A stretch of 48,005 nucleotides of DNA from Clostridiales bacterium. Lineage in GTDB: Bacteria > Bacillota > Clostridia > Oscillospirales > CAG-272. The stretch covers positions 1 through 48,005 of the forward strand of contig JAAYHB010000002.1 of the NCBI GenBank assembly GCA_012727435.1, given 5' to 3'. Made by a program: the position numbers and the translations under genes. The notes under the pieces were generated by a model that had not been told where the DNA came from, did not search any database, and saw only the letters and a list, made by a program, of their open reading frames with translations. This document shows positions 23,792 through 32,283 of the stretch, piece by piece (the stretch's first letter is position 1; each line of letters opens with the position of its first letter).

Positions 23792-25098
23792 AAATACTTT
23801 TCAAAAATGCAGCCCTCTTGCCGGAATTTGGCTCCGGGGCGGGATCGGGAAGTGCCCGGAATACCCGCGTGGCCGTGGTGGTTGACGGCGGGTTTTTTAC
23901 CTATGTTGGATCGGAGCCGCCCGGCGGGGAGTATGACCGCATTATCGACTGCCGGGGCAGGCTGCTTATGCCGGCTTTTTACAACACTCACTGCCATGCC
24001 GCGATGACCCTCTTTCGCGGGTATGCCGACGATCTGCCGCTCTTGCGCTGGCTGACCGAAAAGATACTGCCTGCCGAGGAGCGGCTCGATTATGAGAGCG
24101 TCTATTGGGCGTCGCTGCTTGCCGCCACCGAGATGATAAGAGGCGGCATAGTTTCGTTTTCCGATATGTACATGTTTGAGGACGCGACGGCGCGGGCGGT
24201 GCTTGAGTGCGGCATGAAAGCCAATCTCGCACGCGGCCTCGTTTCCTTTGACGAGAGTGCCGACCCGGCGGCCGACCGGCGCTTTTCTGAGGCCGTGGCG
24301 CTCCGGCGGGAGTATGAAGGTGCCGGCGGAGGCAGGATAAAAGTCGACATGGCGCTTCACGCCGAGTACACCAACACAAAAAAATACTGCCGCTATGTGG
24401 CCGGATACTGTCGTGAAAACAGTATCCGGATGCAGATTCATCTGTCAGAAACAAAGGAAGAGCACGAGCGCTGCATAAAAAAATACGGCATGACGCCGGC
24501 AGCCTTTTTTGAGGAGGCCGGCGTGCTCGACCTGCCGGTCACGGCCGCGCACTGCATCTGGTTATCTGATGAGGACATCAGGCTGCTTGCAGAGCGGCAG
24601 GTGTTTGTCTCGCACAACCCGACAAGCAACCTTAAGCTCGGCTCGGGCATTATGCCGTATGAGAAAATCAAGGCTTCCGGGATTAAAGTATCACTCGGCA
24701 CAGACGGCGCAGCCTCAAACAATAATCTTTCCATACTCAACGAAATGCGACTTGCCTCGCTTCTGCACAAAGGGGTGTCGGGTGACGCTGCAGCCGCACC
24801 GGCACACGAGATTATAGAGTGCGCGACGCTAAACGGCGCTCTGGCGCAGGGACGGGGCGACTGCGGCAGAATCGCCGCCGGATACCGCGCCGACGCTATA
24901 CTTGTCGACCTTGACAACGTCAACACCCTGCCTGCTGCCGACCCGGCTGCGGCGCTGGTTTACTCGGCCGACAGGTCCAATGTAGACCTTACCATGTGCG
25001 ACGGGGTAATATTATACGAGGAGGGAGAGTATACATCTATTGACGTCGAGCGCGTAAAATTCAACGCAAAGCGGGCGGCGTCGGCCATATTTGGCTGA
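23788..25098 (+). CDS. mtaD: Amidohydrolase, MtaD-like (5'-methylthioadenosine/S-adenosylhomocysteine deaminase type)
   Basis: A 436-residue metal-dependent hydrolase of the ATZ/TRZ group. Metal ligands are visible: THCH (H68, H70), IHLSE (H218), AAHC (H255) and GTDGA (D306). The N-terminal beta sandwich contains DCRGRLLMPAFYN. Relatives deaminate S-adenosylhomocysteine, methylthioadenosine or adenosine. It overlaps the uridine-kinase-like gene by ATGA, so both may serve nucleoside metabolism. Substrate is uncertain. Confidence 0.88.
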   Translation: MKILFKNAALLPEFGSGAGSGSARNTRVAVVVDGGFFTYVGSEPPGGEYDRIIDCRGRLLMPAFYNTHCHAAMTLFRGYADDLPLLRWLTEKILPAEERLDYESVYWASLLAATEMIRGGIVSFSDMYMFEDATARAVLECGMKANLARGLVSFDESADPAADRRFSEAVALRREYEGAGGGRIKVDMALHAEYTNTKKYCRYVAGYCRENSIRMQIHLSETKEEHERCIKKYGMTPAAFFEEAGVLDLPVTAAHCIWLSDEDIRLLAERQVFVSHNPTSNLKLGSGIMPYEKIKASGIKVSLGTDGAASNNNLSILNEMRLASLLHKGVSGDAAAAPAHEIIECATLNGALAQGRGDCGRIAAGYRADAILVDLDNVNTLPAADPAAALVYSADRSNVDLTMCDGVILYEEGEYTSIDVERVKFNAKRAASAIFG

Positions 25099-25125
25099 TT
25101 TTTGGCCGAGGAGAGTTTTTATCGC

Positions 25126-26763
25126 ATGGAAAGCAGCCCCGCCCGGGCATCGGTAAACAGGCTGATCTCGGGTACCGCGGCACTTGCAGCCGCAACCATA
25201 ATAACCAAAATCGTGGGTCTGTTCTATAAGGTTCCGCTGGTAAAATACGTCGGCATTGAGGGAATGGCGTATTTTCTGGCCGCCAACCATATATATGTTT
25301 TCCTTTTCGTGATCTCCACCTCGGGGCTGCCGGTAGCCCTCTCGATTATGGTGTCGCAGGCGACCGCAGGGCAGGGGTCCGACGATGACGCCGGCAGGGT
25401 TTTCAGGGTTGCGATGGCGATGTTCGTTTCGGTCGGCGCCGCGGGGACTTTGTTCATGATGGCGGAGGCCGGGGGCATAGCCTCGCTTATCGGCATCCGC
25501 GGAGCGGCGCGAAGCATATGTGTCATAGCCCCGGCAATATTCATGGCCTGCATCTCGGGGGCATACCGGGGGTATTTTCAGGGACTGAGAATCATGGGAC
25601 ACACCGCGGTCTCGCAGATAATCGAGGCTCTCGGAAAGCTCTTTTTGGGGCTTGCCGGGGCGCTTTTCGCCACCCGGCAGGGCTACGACAAGGAGACAGT
25701 CGCGGCCTTTGCAATAGGCGGCATAACCGCGGGAATCGGTTTGGCGATGTTGTATCTTGCGGCGGCCAAAGCCGTATATGACAGAAAACACAAAATAAAA
25801 CCTACTAAAGCCAAAGCCCCGGTGCGGGGGACAGCGTTGACGCTCATAAAAATCTCACTGCCGATAACTCTGAGCTCGACGGTCATCAGCCTCACCGGGC
25901 TGATAGACACCTCGCTTATCGTCAACTGCCTGACGGCGGCCGGCTTTACTGAGTCGACGGCAAACCGACTCTACAGCTGCTACGGCAATATTGCGGTCCC
26001 GCTGTTTTGCCTGACGCCGGCGCTGGTTGCCCCGATATCTGTGTCGGCGGTCCCTCTGATTTCTGCCGCGCTCAGGTCGGGCGACCTGACAGAGGCAAGA
26101 AAGCTGAGCCGTGCGGCAGTCAAGCTGACTCTACTTGTAGCGCTGCCGGCGTCTGTCGGGCTGTCGGTTTTCAGCCGGCCGATAATCGTCCTGATTTTCC
26201 CGGGTGAGCCCGAGGCCGCCGGGATAGCCGCGCCGCTGCTCTCGCTGCTCGCGCTCTCGGTGGCCTCCTCCTGCCTAATTACCACCACGAACGCCCTGCT
26301 ACAGGCAAGCGGGAGGGCTCAAGTAACAATCGTCTCAATGCTCTGTGGCGCGGGTGTTAAAATTGTCGCCGAGTATTTTCTCGTCAGGTCCCCCATGATA
26401 AACATCGCCGGCGCGCCGGTGAGCACATTTCTCTGTGACCTCACGGTGGTCGGAATAAATATGTATTTTGTGGCAAAACACGTCTTTGGCGCGCCGTCTG
26501 TAAAGGCCTTTTTGCCGGCTTCGATATCGGCGCTTATAGCGGTCGGAGGGGCGATACCGGTTTTCGGATTTGCCGGGCGTGCGGGATGGGGGGCGACCGG
26601 CATATTTGCCGCAATAATTACGGCGGCGGCGATATATGCCGCCGTGGCGCTTCTCACAGGTGCGGCCGACCGCGATTTTCTGGCGGCGCTGCCCGGCGTA
26701 CGGCGCCTTGCCGGACGGGGTCAGAAGCAGGGACTACAAACAGCTGTAATCAAAGATAATTGA
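25126..26763 (+). CDS. spoVB: SpoVB/MurJ-like polysaccharide flippase (MOP superfamily)
   Basis: A 545-residue integral membrane protein with about 14 predicted helices, opening with NRLISGTAALAAATIITKIVG and GLFYKVPLVKYVG, the usual start of SpoVB-type proteins. SpoVB supports spore cortex synthesis, probably by moving a lipid-linked precursor across the membrane. GAGGAG lies before ATG 25126; a TTG at 25102 is possible but has no SD. Downstream come mazG, the S4 protein, yabP, yabQ and divIC, the same order as yabM to divIC in B. subtilis, with hup inserted. This supports the SpoVB (YabM-like) assignment over a general flippase. Confidence 0.9.
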   Translation: MESSPARASVNRLISGTAALAAATIITKIVGLFYKVPLVKYVGIEGMAYFLAANHIYVFLFVISTSGLPVALSIMVSQATAGQGSDDDAGRVFRVAMAMFVSVGAAGTLFMMAEAGGIASLIGIRGAARSICVIAPAIFMACISGAYRGYFQGLRIMGHTAVSQIIEALGKLFLGLAGALFATRQGYDKETVAAFAIGGITAGIGLAMLYLAAAKAVYDRKHKIKPTKAKAPVRGTALTLIKISLPITLSSTVISLTGLIDTSLIVNCLTAAGFTESTANRLYSCYGNIAVPLFCLTPALVAPISVSAVPLISAALRSGDLTEARKLSRAAVKLTLLVALPASVGLSVFSRPIIVLIFPGEPEAAGIAAPLLSLLALSVASSCLITTTNALLQASGRAQVTIVSMLCGAGVKIVAEYFLVRSPMINIAGAPVSTFLCDLTVVGINMYFVAKHVFGAPSVKAFLPASISALIAVGGAIPVFGFAGRAGWGATGIFAAIITAAAIYAAVALLTGAADRDFLAALPGVRRLAGRGQKQGLQTAVIKDN

Positions 26764-26792
26764 ATTAACAAAGGAAAGGCACAGACGTATAA

Positions 26793-27593
26793 ATGGACAG
26801 GGAAGAAAAAATCAGGTATCTGCTCGGCGCCGAGCACTACAGCACTGAAGACTTAAGGCTCATAGTCGAGGTCCTGCGCGGCGAGGACGGCTGTCCCTGG
26901 GACCGGGAGCAGACCCACAAGAGCATCCGGGCGGGGCTTATCGAGGAGACATATGAGGTCATCGAGGCAATAGACAAGGATGACACAATCCTTATGTGCG
27001 AGGAACTCGGAGACCTCTTGTTGCAGGTCATATTTCACGCGCAAATAGAGACCGAGAAGGGGAATTTCACGCTTTGTGACGTGACGGACAATGTCTGCCG
27101 CAAGCTGATACACCGCCACCCGCATGTTTTCGGCAACCTGAATGTAAGCTCTACCGAGCAGGTGCTCGAGAACTGGGATAAAATCAAAAGCGAGGAAAAG
27201 AGCCGCAAGACTATAACCGACAAACTCCGTGCGGTGCCTGCCGCACTGCCGGCGCTCATGCGGGCGGTGAAGGTCGGAAAGCGTGCCGCCTGCCTTGACT
27301 TTCCCGACGCCGGAGCAGTGGTAGATAAAATCCACGAGGAAACCGATGAGCTGAGTGCTGCCATTGGCAGCGGGGATACCGAGCGGATTGAAGAAGAGCT
27401 CGGAGACCTGTTGCTGACTGTCAGCAGTCTTGCCCGCAAGGTCGGCATAGACCCCGAAGCGGCGCTGAACAGGGCGACCGACAAGTTCATAGACCGTTTT
27501 GAGAAGGTCGAGAATGAGGTCCTGTGTGCCGGGCTTGACATGAACAAAATCGATGTGACCGAATTGGATAAAATTTGGGACAAAATAAAATAA
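26793..27593 (+). CDS. mazG: Nucleoside triphosphate pyrophosphohydrolase MazG
   Basis: Hydrolyses NTPs to NMP and PPi, a house-cleaning role. The 266-residue protein has two MazG domains, each with the ExxE...ExxD metal site: EETYEVIEAID / CEELGDLLLQV near 50-77, and a second at EETDELSAAI / EEELGDLLLTV near 187-212. The motif GCPWDREQTHKSI is characteristic. It is the YabN-type position before yabO, although the methylase domain found fused in B. subtilis YabN is absent. AAGGAAAGG precedes the start. Confidence 0.95.
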   Translation: MDREEKIRYLLGAEHYSTEDLRLIVEVLRGEDGCPWDREQTHKSIRAGLIEETYEVIEAIDKDDTILMCEELGDLLLQVIFHAQIETEKGNFTLCDVTDNVCRKLIHRHPHVFGNLNVSSTEQVLENWDKIKSEEKSRKTITDKLRAVPAALPALMRAVKVGKRAACLDFPDAGAVVDKIHEETDELSAAIGSGDTERIEEELGDLLLTVSSLARKVGIDPEAALNRATDKFIDRFEKVENEVLCAGLDMNKIDVTELDKIWDKIK

Positions 27594-27619
27594 AAATTAT
27601 GAAAATTGTAAAAATGCTA

Positions 27620-27648
27620 TTGAATAAATTGTTTGATAATGGTATAAT
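27620..27648 (+). promoter_or_regulatory. Promoter of hup
   Basis: TTGAAT at 27620-27625, 17-nt spacer, TATAAT at 27643-27648. The leader is about 85 nt, T-rich, and the SD GAGGTG precedes hup. Confidence 0.75.
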
Positions 27649-27741
27649 AAAATTGCCATAAGGCTTATATCACATGGTTTTTTTTGCTTTTTTGGCTCAA
27701 TGGTACCCCGACTTTATACTTAAAACGAAAGAGGTGTAAAA

Positions 27742-28017
27742 ATGAACAAAGCTCAACTCATCAATGAAGTAGCCGCTGTAGGCAGGCTTAAGAAAAAAGA
27801 TGCGGCCGCGGCAGTCGATGCCACCATCAGCGCTATTGTGAACTCAATGAAAAGAGGAGACAAGGTACAGCTCTCGGGGTTCGGCACGTTTGAAACCAGG
27901 GTACGTGGAGCCAGAACCGGCCGCAATCCGAAAACCGGTGAGACGGTGATGATTCCCGAATGCAGATACCCGGTGTTCACTGCCAGTAAAGCCTTAAAAA
28001 AATCACTAAAAAACTGA
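27742..28017 (+). CDS. hup: HU family DNA-binding protein
   Basis: A 91-residue nucleoid protein that bends and compacts DNA as a dimer. It has the N-terminal NKAQLINEVA, the dimer core, GFGTFE and the DNA-binding arm around GRNPKTGE, ending in FTASKALKKSLK. It has its own promoter, so it can be expressed apart from the surrounding sporulation-linked genes. B. subtilis hbs is located elsewhere, but hup beside yabO is common in Firmicutes. Confidence 0.97.
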   Translation: MNKAQLINEVAAVGRLKKKDAAAAVDATISAIVNSMKRGDKVQLSGFGTFETRVRGARTGRNPKTGETVMIPECRYPVFTASKALKKSLKN

Positions 28018-28098
28018 ACGATAGTTATTTCGGCAGGCCGGTGCCTTGTTGGCCGGCGGCATTTGAGGGGGCTTTTACCGGAAAGGAAATATGAAATT

Positions 28099-28341
28099 AT
28101 GCGTCTTGATAAATTTCTCAAGGTTTCAAGGATAATCAAGCGACGTTCCGTGGCGAACGACGCCTGCGACACCGAGCACGTCAAGGTGAACGGAAGAGTG
28201 GCGAGGGCCTCTTACGAGGTCAAGAAAGACGACATAATTGAAATTACTTTCGGTCAGAGAACCCTGAAAATAAGAGTGCTTGATGTCAGAGAGCATGCCG
28301 CAAAAGCCGACGCAGCCGGGCTCTACGAGGTGCTGGAATAA
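28099..28341 (+). CDS. rqcP: S4-domain RNA-binding protein RqcP/YabO-like
   Basis: An 80-residue S4-domain protein. MRLDKFLKVSRIIKRRSVA is the S4 helix-loop, then VKVNGRV and DDIIEITFG. RqcP (YabO) assists ribosome-associated quality control, stabilising nascent chains with RqcH. Position directly before yabP and yabQ supports this identity. The start at 28099 is chosen since the conserved protein begins there; a longer frame from 28063 adds unconserved residues. AAAGGA lies about 11 nt upstream. Confidence 0.9.
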   Translation: MRLDKFLKVSRIIKRRSVANDACDTEHVKVNGRVARASYEVKKDDIIEITFGQRTLKIRVLDVREHAAKADAAGLYEVLE

Positions 28342-28414
28342 ACACACGGGCCCCCGCATATAGTTTATTGTCAATCGGCGGCTGCCGATTGGAATACTTA
28401 TGCGGAGGTCCGAC

Positions 28415-28705
28415 ATGAATGTTGAGAAGCCGAGGCCGGATGCGCGCAAAATCCATGAGTGTGTCATCAAGCACCGGGAGCATGTCGATATTACCGGCGT
28501 CAAAGAGGTGACCAGCTTCGATGAGGGGGCGGTCCTGCTGGTAACCGACTGCGGGGACATGATGCTTGAGGGAGACGGCCTGCGAATTGGCACGCTTGAC
28601 ACCGACAAGGGTATTATATCGGTTGACGGGAAAGTCAACGCCATTTTTTATATCGATACCCAAAAGAAAAGCCGCCGCGGATTATTCTCGAGGGAAAAAG
28701 ACTGA
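28415..28705 (+). CDS. yabP: Sporulation protein YabP
   Basis: A 96-residue protein of the YabP/YqfC family, needed for spore coat assembly in B. subtilis. Visible family features are HREHVDITGVKEVTSFDEGAV and GDMMLEGDGLRIGTLD. CGGAGG lies just before ATG 28415; an ATG at 28400 is in frame but lies upstream of that SD. It overlaps yabQ by one base pair of codons (28705). Expression in the mother cell would be expected, though no SigE promoter could be fixed. Confidence 0.92.
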   Translation: MNVEKPRPDARKIHECVIKHREHVDITGVKEVTSFDEGAVLLVTDCGDMMLEGDGLRIGTLDTDKGIISVDGKVNAIFYIDTQKKSRRGLFSREKD

Positions 28706-29226
28706 TGACAATCGACCCGCTGGCTCTTCTTCGGATGTTTGTCGTCTCGCTCCTCTGCGGAGTCGTGCTTGAGGTGTTGTGGGAGTGCCTCGGATTTTTG
28801 GGATTCGCCCTCAGATACCGGCGGCAGGGCGGCGCGGTGACGTTTGACGATACTCCGGTAAGCCTTATCGTGATTTTTATAAAGGATGTCTTTTTCTTTA
28901 CGGTCGCCGGTGCGGTGATGGCGGTTTTGATTTACTGGGCAAATGACGGGCAGTTCAGAATGCTCGCGCCTGCAGGTGCGGCGCTCGGATTCTATATCTG
29001 CTACAGGACGCTGGGCAGGCTGCTGAGCAAGCTCAACGAAGCGATGGTAAAGCTGCTGTATGCCGCGCTCCGAATGCTGGTCTGGCCGGTGAGAAAGCTG
29101 TTTGCCGCAGCAAAGGTCCTGACAGGCAAAGTGATTTTGCTGATGCGCCGGTACCGGATGAAAAGATACACCCTGCGGCGGATTCGGGCAACAAACGAGA
29201 TAAGGCTGCACGGGAGGCCCAATTAG
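28705..29226 (+). CDS. yabQ: Spore cortex biosynthesis protein YabQ
   Basis: A 173-residue membrane protein required for spore cortex formation. The N-terminal half holds three to four hydrophobic segments (9-28, 50-77, 88-105) and the tail is basic. The family pattern is recognisable in SLLCGVVLEVLWECLGFL and IKDVFFFTVAGA. Start overlaps the yabP stop. The order yabP-yabQ-divIC is that of B. subtilis. Confidence 0.9.
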   Translation: MTIDPLALLRMFVVSLLCGVVLEVLWECLGFLGFALRYRRQGGAVTFDDTPVSLIVIFIKDVFFFTVAGAVMAVLIYWANDGQFRMLAPAGAALGFYICYRTLGRLLSKLNEAMVKLLYAALRMLVWPVRKLFAAAKVLTGKVILLMRRYRMKRYTLRRIRATNEIRLHGRPN

Positions 29227-29256
29227 TTGTTAGATATTAGAAATCAGATATTAGCG
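29223..29256. repeat. TTAG-rich intergenic motif, copy 2
   Basis: Directly after yabQ: TTAGTTGTTAG, then AATCAGATATTAG. Similar stretches lie at 7756-7790 and 31973-32003. The remaining 130 bp up to divIC show no gene or clear signal. Confidence 0.35.
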
Positions 29257-29386
29257 TATGCGGCAGGGGCGAAAATACGAAAGCGATGAAAAGGCGTGGT
29301 GCATGAGAGCGCATAAACAAGAGCGCTGAATGTGTATGGTACGGGATGCCGAAAAGCCGCAAAGATAAAAGCGGGACACAACGGGG

Positions 29387-29692
29387 ATGATAAAGATGAA
29401 AGAAGTAAAAACTGCATGGCAAAAGCCTAATATGCTTATCACGATTGTGTTGAGCCTGATTATGGTGGTAGCGCTCGGTACCTTTATCAGCCGGATAATG
29501 GAATATAATGATCTTAAAAAGGAAAAGGAAATACTGCAAAGAGAAATAAAGGCCTGTAAAGAGGAGATTGCCGCGCTTGAGTACGAGTACGATTCACCGA
29601 TGGACGACGAATACATAGAAAGCGTGGCAAAGGACAAACTGGGATTGATAAACCCTAACGAAATTGTCGTTGTAAATGAGGTTATAGAATAA
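29387..29692 (+). CDS. divIC: Septum formation initiator DivIC (FtsB family)
   Basis: A cell-division protein of the FtsL-DivIC-DivIB complex. The 101-residue product has a short cytoplasmic N-terminus, one transmembrane helix near 17-35 (LITIVLSLIMVVALGTFI), a coiled coil near 40-66 and the conserved end DEYIESVAKDKLGLINPNEI. Two start codons are possible (29387 and 29396); GGGG precedes the first closely and the second at better spacing. It closes the yab cluster and is followed by a terminator. Confidence 0.92.
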   Translation: MIKMKEVKTAWQKPNMLITIVLSLIMVVALGTFISRIMEYNDLKKEKEILQREIKACKEEIAALEYEYDSPMDDEYIESVAKDKLGLINPNEIVVVNEVIE

Positions 29693-29717
29693 GGCGCCTG
29701 CCACGGCGCCTTTTTTT
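29692..29717 (+). terminator. Intrinsic terminator of divIC
   Basis: GGCGCC, 6-nt loop, GGCGCC and T7, right after the divIC stop. It ends the long plus-strand run; the convergent helicase gene stops 11 nt later. Confidence 0.9.
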
Positions 29718-29727
29718 GTGCGCATCC

Positions 29728-31959
29728 TTATTCATACTCCCTCAGAATCTCCTGAAGCCTCCGCTCCACCTCGTCTGCGCGGAGTCTGTCGGCCGCGTAG
29801 GATTTTCGGAGCAGCTCGCCGGGGATATATTCGTCGTATTTGTCGAATACCGGCAACTCGGTTTTGGCGACCAGCGAGGCGCAGTCGATCCCTTCGCGCG
29901 CCGCGCGCCCGGCAAGGTGCCGTATCAGTTCGCTGTCGTCCCCGCGCTCCATGCGGAAGGTCATGTAATAGCAGCCCTCGAAATCAAGGTTTGAGATTTT
30001 GAAATCCCTTGAGTTCTGCAGAATATACTTGCGCAGGGTGCGGAAGGAGCGCGTCCCCAGCCAGGGGAAGAGGCACCAGGTATACCCACCGAGGCAGACC
30101 ATAGAGTGGTCGAGCATTCCGGTATTCCGCGCCAGATGCCGTGCCACCTCAAGCCGCTCGGCCGCGTTAGGCTTTAAGTAGGGGTAGACTTTATCCTCGG
30201 CGAGCACCTGTTTCATCCGCTCAAGGATACGCGTGTGGATTTCGCCGAAGTCGCCCGGCCACGAAATTTCCATCTTGCCTTCGACGCCGTGTACGTAAAT
30301 CAGCCGGCGACGAAGGTCGAGTTCCTCGACCTCCCACACCCGCCCGGCCAGCGCGAACCTGTCGCCCACCGGGGGCGGCGAGGTGATGACCCCGATTTCG
30401 TCCGACCCGCAGCGCACCGTGTAGTCCTCGGTGTCCTTGAACACCGCGTAGAACTTGAAGCTTTTCATCAGCTTCTCGCCCTCTGGCCCGACAATAAGCC
30501 CCTTTTCCTCGGTCAGCTCAAGAAAACCGTTCTCAAGCATTGAAATAATAAGTATTTTATAATCTTTTCGGCTGACCGCGGCAAATGGAGGAAGCGAGAG
30601 GACCCGGTCGGCGAGCCGTTTCGGAGTCAGCTCGCCCGAAGCGCCGAGAATGCTCAGTGTTTGCTGGAAGAGCAGCGAGAAGGGAAGCTGTCGGACCTGC
30701 GGCGGCTCGATGAAGCGTTCCTCGATGTACAGTTGAATAATGGCAATCGCCCGCAGCAGCCCCCAGGGGATAAGCTGCGGCAGCGGGGTGTTGGGCAGCG
30801 GATTTTCCTCGCGGAAGACCATCATCATCTCGGGGGGCTGTCCCCGCCGGCCCGAGCGGCCGAGCCGCTGCAGAAAGCTTGACACCGAGGCCGGCGCGTC
30901 GTTGTGCAATATCCGCTCGAGCCGCCCGATATCCACCCCGAGCTCGAGCGTCACGGTGGCGCAGGTGACGGCGCGGGTGTCCTCGTCCTTCATCTTTGCC
31001 TCGGCTTCCTCGCGGATTGACGCCGAAAGAAATCCGTGATGGATGAGGAATATATCGGGCTCGCCCCGGCGCTTGGCAATCTGACGGAGGGTGGCGCAGG
31101 TGTATTCGGTCTCCTCGCGCGAGTTGGAAAAGACCAGCGACTTGCGGTCCTTGACGCAGTCATAGATGAACTCATATCCCGCGTCAATTTCGGCTTTATA
31201 TTCTCCGGTCTTTTTCGGATGGTCTGTGGTCTGGTCTTCTTTCAGATTCTGAATGTAGAAATGCTCAATTCCCAGCCGCCAGTGAAGCTTCTCGGGCTTG
31301 AATACCGGCGCGTCGGTTTCAATCCCGGTTCCGGCGCCCAGCCATGCGGCAGCCAGCGCCGGGTCTCCGACAGTCGCCGAGAGCCCGATGCGGCGGGGTG
31401 TCCGCCCGATTATCCGTGCGAGCCGGCAAAGCTGGCAGATGATCTGATTGCCCCGGTCCGAGCCGGTGAGGGTGTGGATTTCGTCAATTATGATATAACG
31501 CAAATCCCAGAAAAGCCGCAGGACGTCGTTTGAGCGGTTGAGCAGTATTGACTCGAGCGATTCGGGCGTAATTTGCAGGATTCCGCTCGGATTTTCAAGC
31601 AATTTTCTTTTATGTGATGCCGCAACGTCGCCATGCCAGTGGGTTACCTTGATTCCGGTCTCGGCGAGCAGCTCTTCAATGCGCGCAAACTGGTCGTTGA
31701 TAAGGCTTTTTAGCGGGGCAATATAGAGCACGCCTACCGAGCCGGGAGGGTTCTCCCAGATATCGGTGATAACCGGAAAGAAGGCCGCCTCGGTTTTGCC
31801 GCTCGCGGTCGACGAGGTGAGCAGCAGGTTGTGGTCGGTAAAAAAAATTGTGTGCGCCGCCGCTATTTGTACCGGGCGCAGGGTCTCCCATGAGCGCGAA
31901 TAAATAAATTCCCGGATAAAATCGGGAAAGCGCTCGAAGATTTTCTCGGCATCGTACAT
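29728..31959 (-). CDS. sngC: Shango-like defence helicase SngC (SF2 DEAD/DEAH)
   Basis: A 743-residue SF2 helicase. Motif I TASGKT at 51-56, motif II DEIH at 159-162, motif III SAT at 194-196, and motif VI QRLGRSGR at 364-371 are intact; the Lhr-like C-terminal half is about 350 residues. It is preceded on the same strand by a DUF2791-type ATPase and a TerB-domain protein. TerB, ATPase and helicase form Shango, reported as anti-phage in E. coli and P. aeruginosa (from memory). The start at 31959 has CGGAGC upstream. A 324-bp gap with a repeat separates it from the ATPase gene, which is unusual for such a system and may uncouple its expression. Confidence 0.85.
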   Translation of the reverse strand: MYDAEKIFERFPDFIREFIYSRSWETLRPVQIAAAHTIFFTDHNLLLTSSTASGKTEAAFFPVITDIWENPPGSVGVLYIAPLKSLINDQFARIEELLAETGIKVTHWHGDVAASHKRKLLENPSGILQITPESLESILLNRSNDVLRLFWDLRYIIIDEIHTLTGSDRGNQIICQLCRLARIIGRTPRRIGLSATVGDPALAAAWLGAGTGIETDAPVFKPEKLHWRLGIEHFYIQNLKEDQTTDHPKKTGEYKAEIDAGYEFIYDCVKDRKSLVFSNSREETEYTCATLRQIAKRRGEPDIFLIHHGFLSASIREEAEAKMKDEDTRAVTCATVTLELGVDIGRLERILHNDAPASVSSFLQRLGRSGRRGQPPEMMMVFREENPLPNTPLPQLIPWGLLRAIAIIQLYIEERFIEPPQVRQLPFSLLFQQTLSILGASGELTPKRLADRVLSLPPFAAVSRKDYKILIISMLENGFLELTEEKGLIVGPEGEKLMKSFKFYAVFKDTEDYTVRCGSDEIGVITSPPPVGDRFALAGRVWEVEELDLRRRLIYVHGVEGKMEISWPGDFGEIHTRILERMKQVLAEDKVYPYLKPNAAERLEVARHLARNTGMLDHSMVCLGGYTWCLFPWLGTRSFRTLRKYILQNSRDFKISNLDFEGCYYMTFRMERGDDSELIRHLAGRAAREGIDCASLVAKTELPVFDKYDEYIPGELLRKSYAADRLRADEVERRLQEILREYE

Positions 31960-31972
31960 AATATTGCTCCGC

Positions 31973-32003
31973 TAACAGTTATTAGTAATCAGACATTAGT
32001 GGA
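31973..32003. repeat. TTAG-rich intergenic motif, copy 3
   Basis: AGTTATTAGTAATCAGACATTAGTGG, close in sequence to the copies at 7756-7790 and 29223-29256. It lies directly upstream (minus strand) of the helicase start. Confidence 0.35.
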
Positions 32004-32020
32004 CGTGCGGGACCCCTTTC

Positions 32021-32113
32021 TTCGGGGGCGCAGCCCCCGGACCCCCGCTTAAGGAACTTTTTTTTAAAAGTTCCGTAAGAATCCTCAGAAAACTTTACAC
32101 ACAAATCGCAAAT
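32021..32113 (-). repeat. Two-hairpin dispersed repeat, copy B
   Basis: CGGGGGCGCAGCCCCCGG, CCCCCGCTTAAG, then GGAAC...GTTCC stem and TAAGAATCCTC. It is in the same orientation as copy D and inverted relative to A and C. The stem base triplets differ from C and D on both arms. Confidence 0.75.
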
Positions 32114-32283
32114 CCCGTAGCGCGGGACCCACATCCCGCGCTTGCTGCCATGAGTACACTGGTTGACATGGGGACGGAGACGTAAGTTGCGGGGATGTCG
32201 GTGTCCGGAGGGTGTGCAGGCTTCGGAGGACGCGGAGGACGAGAAAACTCAATATGCGTGCTTGGGCCAATATACGTTGGATG

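Larger units (their letters stand above)
31960..32283. other. Gap inside the Shango-like cassette
   Basis: 324 bp without a gene. It holds a TTAG-rich motif (31973-32003), copy B of the two-hairpin repeat (32021-32113), a hairpin GCGCGGGACCC / ATCCCGCGC near 32119-32141 and GC-rich sequence to 32280. No promoter could be fixed for the helicase. Confidence 0.6.

Noticed and set aside
23788-25098. Reading the amidohydrolase as guanine deaminase or cytosine deaminase
   Set aside because: Motifs fit the broader ATZ/TRZ group with MtaD-like order; specificity can't be assigned further.
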